The notes beneath the pieces are model-generated. The model saw only the letters and a list, made by a program, of their open reading frames with translations. It was not told the origin of the DNA and did not search any database. From contig USCR01000126.1 in the NCBI GenBank assembly GCA_900553295.1, positions 1 through 6,888 of the forward strand: a stretch of 6,888 nucleotides of DNA, read 5' to 3'. Below are positions 5,096-6,888 of this stretch, in pieces; position 1 is the first letter of the stretch, and each line of letters opens with the position of its first letter. This DNA comes from an uncultured Eubacteriales bacterium. Its GTDB lineage: Bacteria > Bacillota > Clostridia > Christensenellales > Aristaeellaceae. The position numbers were made by a program, and so were the translations under genes.

Positions 5096-6730
5096 TTACC
5101 GCGTGGCAGACGGGGCTTCCTTGTCCACGGAGGTGGCGATGTTCTCCGCGTGGTCGCCGATACGCTCCAGGTTAGTGAGCATATCCAGGTAGAGCATGCC
5201 GTTGCGGGCGGAGCACTTTTTGTTCTTGAGCCGGTCCACGTGGTGGTTGCGCAGGGCTTCGGTGGTCTGGTCGATCTCCTCCTCCACCTGCTCCACCTTT
5301 TCCAGGATCTCGGGGGTATCCCGCTGGGTGCGGAAGATCTCAAAGGCCGTTTGCAGCTGGCTTTCCACCTTGGCGGAGAGGTCCTCCAGCTCCCGGGTGG
5401 CCTTTTCGGTAAACTTGACGTTCTCCTGCTCCTTGAGCCGGGCGGCGTCCAGCACGTTCACGCTGTGGTCGCCCACGCGCTCCATGTCGTTGATAACGTG
5501 GAACATGGAACCCACCAGGCGGGTATCCCGCTCGCTGAGCTCCAGGCCCTTCACCTCCACCAGGCGGGCGGTGACCTCCTTGTTCAGGAAGTCCAGCACG
5601 TCCTCGTTGGTCATGATCTCCTGGGCACGTTCCTCATTCCAGGTGTGGAAGCAGGCCATGGCGCCGGTGAAGTTGGCGTCGGCAATGGCGCCCATGCGCT
5701 GCACCTCCTTGAACAGCTGCGCCACGGCAATGGGCGGCGTGTTCATCAGGCGGCTGTCGAAATACTTCAGGCGCATGCTCTCCCCGCGGCCATCCTTGCC
5801 CCGCACCAGCAGGCAGGCCGCCCGCTCCAGCCACTTGGCCAGGGGCAGCAGCACCGCCGTGGTGGTCACGTTGAAGATCACGTGCACAATGGCAATCTGC
5901 AGGCGCATGTTATCCGGCGAAAGGGAAATGACCCAGTCCGCAAAGGGCAGCGTCAGGGAAATAATCACAAACAGGATCGTGCCCAGAACATTAAACAGCA
6001 GGTGCACCATGGCGGCCCGCTTGGCCGTGGCGTTGGTGCCGGAGCTGGCCAGCAGCGCGGTAACGCAGGTGCCGATATTCTGGCCAAAGAGGATATAAAT
6101 GGAAGCGTGCAGGGAGATCAGCCCCTCGCCCGCCAGGGCCTGCAAAATACCCACCGACGCGGAGGAGGACTGCAAAATGGCCGTGATGCCCGCGCCGATG
6201 AGCACGCCCAGCAAGGGGTTGTTGATGCTGGTCATGGCCTCCCGGAACAGCTGCCAGTCCCGCAGGGGTTCCATGGCCCCGGACATGGTGTCCATGCCCA
6301 CAAACAGGATGCCCAGGCCCATGAGCACTTCCCCGAAGGCCCGGGCCGTGGGGTGCTTCTTGGGCAGGATGCTCAGCGCCAGGCCCAGGCAGGCGAAGAT
6401 CATCCCGAAGTCCAGCTTCACCGAGAGCATCAGGGAGGTGACCGTGGTGCCGATGTTGGCGCCCATGATGACGCCCACCGCCTGGGTCAGGGACAGCAGC
6501 CCCGCGTTCACAAAGCCCACCACCATTACCGTGGTGGCCGAGGAGGACTGGATCACCGCCGTGATGCCCATGCCCGCCAGCACCGCCAGCACACGGTTGT
6601 GGGTAACAATATTCAGGATGTTTTTCAGACGGTTCCCCGCGGTCCGCTCCAGTCCCTCGCCCATAATCTTCATACCGAACAGGAACAGGCTGAGACCGCC
6701 CAGCAGGCTGAACACGTTCATTACCGACAT
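5096..6730 (-). CDS. Na+/phosphate symporter with C-terminal PhoU domain
   Basis: The 544-residue protein has a membrane half of two inverted repeats and a cytoplasmic helical half. Each membrane repeat has the type II Na/Pi cotransporter motif: QSSSATT (residues 61-67) followed by GANIGTTVTS (90-99), and QSSSASV (187-193) followed by GQNIGTCVTA (216-225). From about residue 340 to the end is a PhoU-like helical domain with two metal-binding motifs, NDMERVGDH (414-422) and NLERIGDHAEN (520-530). The architecture and length match the NptA/YjbB group of bacterial proteins, E. coli YjbB being a phosphate exporter by report, so flux in either direction is possible. PhoU domains usually tie transport to phosphate status. 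The ATG at 6730 follows a G-run (GGGGGGA) by about 7 nt; a second ATG at residue 4 lacks a site. It is the first gene of a probable operon with luxS and the MATE gene. Confidence 0.93.
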   Translation of the reverse strand: MSVMNVFSLLGGLSLFLFGMKIMGEGLERTAGNRLKNILNIVTHNRVLAVLAGMGITAVIQSSSATTVMVVGFVNAGLLSLTQAVGVIMGANIGTTVTSLMLSVKLDFGMIFACLGLALSILPKKHPTARAFGEVLMGLGILFVGMDTMSGAMEPLRDWQLFREAMTSINNPLLGVLIGAGITAILQSSSASVGILQALAGEGLISLHASIYILFGQNIGTCVTALLASSGTNATAKRAAMVHLLFNVLGTILFVIISLTLPFADWVISLSPDNMRLQIAIVHVIFNVTTTAVLLPLAKWLERAACLLVRGKDGRGESMRLKYFDSRLMNTPPIAVAQLFKEVQRMGAIADANFTGAMACFHTWNEERAQEIMTNEDVLDFLNKEVTARLVEVKGLELSERDTRLVGSMFHVINDMERVGDHSVNVLDAARLKEQENVKFTEKATRELEDLSAKVESQLQTAFEIFRTQRDTPEILEKVEQVEEEIDQTTEALRNHHVDRLKNKKCSARNGMLYLDMLTNLERIGDHAENIATSVDKEAPSATR

Positions 6731-6782
6731 GCGTTTTCCCCCCGCGCATTCTTCTTCATCTCATTTTAAGCCAAACACACTT

Positions 6783-6811
6783 AGACTAGCATGAATTAAA
6801 AAAATTGTAAA
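6783..6811 (-). promoter_or_regulatory. Candidate promoter of the phosphate transporter-luxS-MATE operon
   Basis: On the minus strand TTTACA (6811-6806) is separated by 17 nt, including a T-rich stretch, from TAGTCT (6788-6783), which is preceded by TGC as in an extended -10 promoter. The -10 box itself is a weak match (three of six). An alternative -10, TAAAAT (6768-6763), has no good -35 partner. No PhoB/PhoP-type phosphate box was recognised. The leader would be about 45 nt. Confidence 0.45.
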
Positions 6812-6833
6812 GAAGAAAGCCCAGGTTTCGTTT

Positions 6834-6860
6834 CCAAAATTTGGCAAATTTTTTGCCAAA
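6834..6860. repeat. Nested AT-rich palindromes upstream of the phosphate transporter
   Basis: TTTGGCAAA (6840-6848) and TTTGCCAAA (6852-6860) are perfect 9-bp inverted arms around a TTT spacer. The left arm also overlaps a second palindrome, CCAAAATTTGG (6834-6844). The pattern sits about 30 nt upstream of the candidate -35 box. It could be an operator, or a weak hairpin at the end of the upstream gene. Confidence 0.5.
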
Positions 6861-6888
6861 AAAGCGGGCGGGTGCGTTGGTTCACGCA
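6858..6888 (-). terminator. Probable intrinsic terminator of an off-window upstream gene, cut by the edge
   Basis: The plus strand ends GCGGGCGGG (6864-6872), TGCGT (6873-6877), a 6-nt loop, then ACGCA (6884-6888). In minus-strand RNA the TGCGT/ACGCA stem is followed by CCCGCCCGC and then six U (6863-6858). This is the 3' half of a GC-rich hairpin with a U-run. The matching 5' arm would lie just beyond the window. Confidence 0.55.

Noticed and set aside
4100..6769. An open frame of 889 codons on the plus strand
   Set aside because: It lies antisense to the phosphate transporter, luxS and part of the MATE gene, all of which have clear family motifs. The translation is rich in His, Gln, Gly and Arg without a recognisable domain, as expected of the opposite strand of GC-rich genes.
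1..6888. CRISPR array, tRNA, rRNA, insertion sequence or phage gene
   Set aside because: No regularly spaced repeats, cloverleaf, conserved rRNA segment, transposase or integrase motif was seen on either strand.

Overview
The window is a gene-dense, high-GC stretch in which every convincing gene lies on the minus strand, so it reads from right to left. The likely source is a high-GC member of the Bacillota, probably a clostridial gut-type lineage. The grounds are AGGAGG-type ribosome binding sites before almost every gene, sigma-A-like promoters, a LuxS and an orphan ECF S component of Bacillota type, a secreted protein with a short Leu/Ala-rich signal peptide ending ALA-QEE, and intrinsic terminators. 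Genus and species cannot be read from the sequence.

Layout in order of transcription. (1) 6888-6731: what looks like the terminator of an off-window gene, a set of nested AT-rich palindromes, and a candidate promoter. (2) 6730-3175: a probable three-gene operon with gaps of 36 and 22 nt: a Na+/phosphate symporter fused to a PhoU domain, LuxS (S-ribosylhomocysteine lyase), and a MATE-family efflux protein. (3) 3178-3060: a promoter whose -35 box overlaps the MATE stop codon and which points directly into a long hairpin followed by seven U. (4) 3059-2496: an ECF transporter S component with a GTG start, then an intrinsic terminator. (5) 2295-1549: a YwaF/TMEM164-like integral membrane protein preceded by a 22-nt-period direct repeat. 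(6) 1538-185: a strong promoter, then a HAD-superfamily hydrolase and a secreted protein of unknown function whose ribosome binding site lies inside the end of the hydrolase gene. (7) 184-1: a GC-rich segment with mutually exclusive hairpins and possibly the start of another minus-strand gene.

How the genes fit together: the first operon combines phosphate import or phosphate sensing, recycling of S-ribosylhomocysteine (which also yields the AI-2 precursor), and drug or metabolite efflux. The S component would deliver a vitamin-like ligand through an energising module encoded elsewhere. The hydrolase and the secreted protein are probably translationally coupled. Most of the window is ordinary housekeeping or transport. 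I did not find a defence system, CRISPR array, mobile element, tRNA or rRNA. The least ordinary signals are the promoter-to-terminator leader before the S component, the direct repeat before the YwaF-like gene, the switch-like hairpins near the left edge, and the possible catalytic residues of the TMEM164-like protein.
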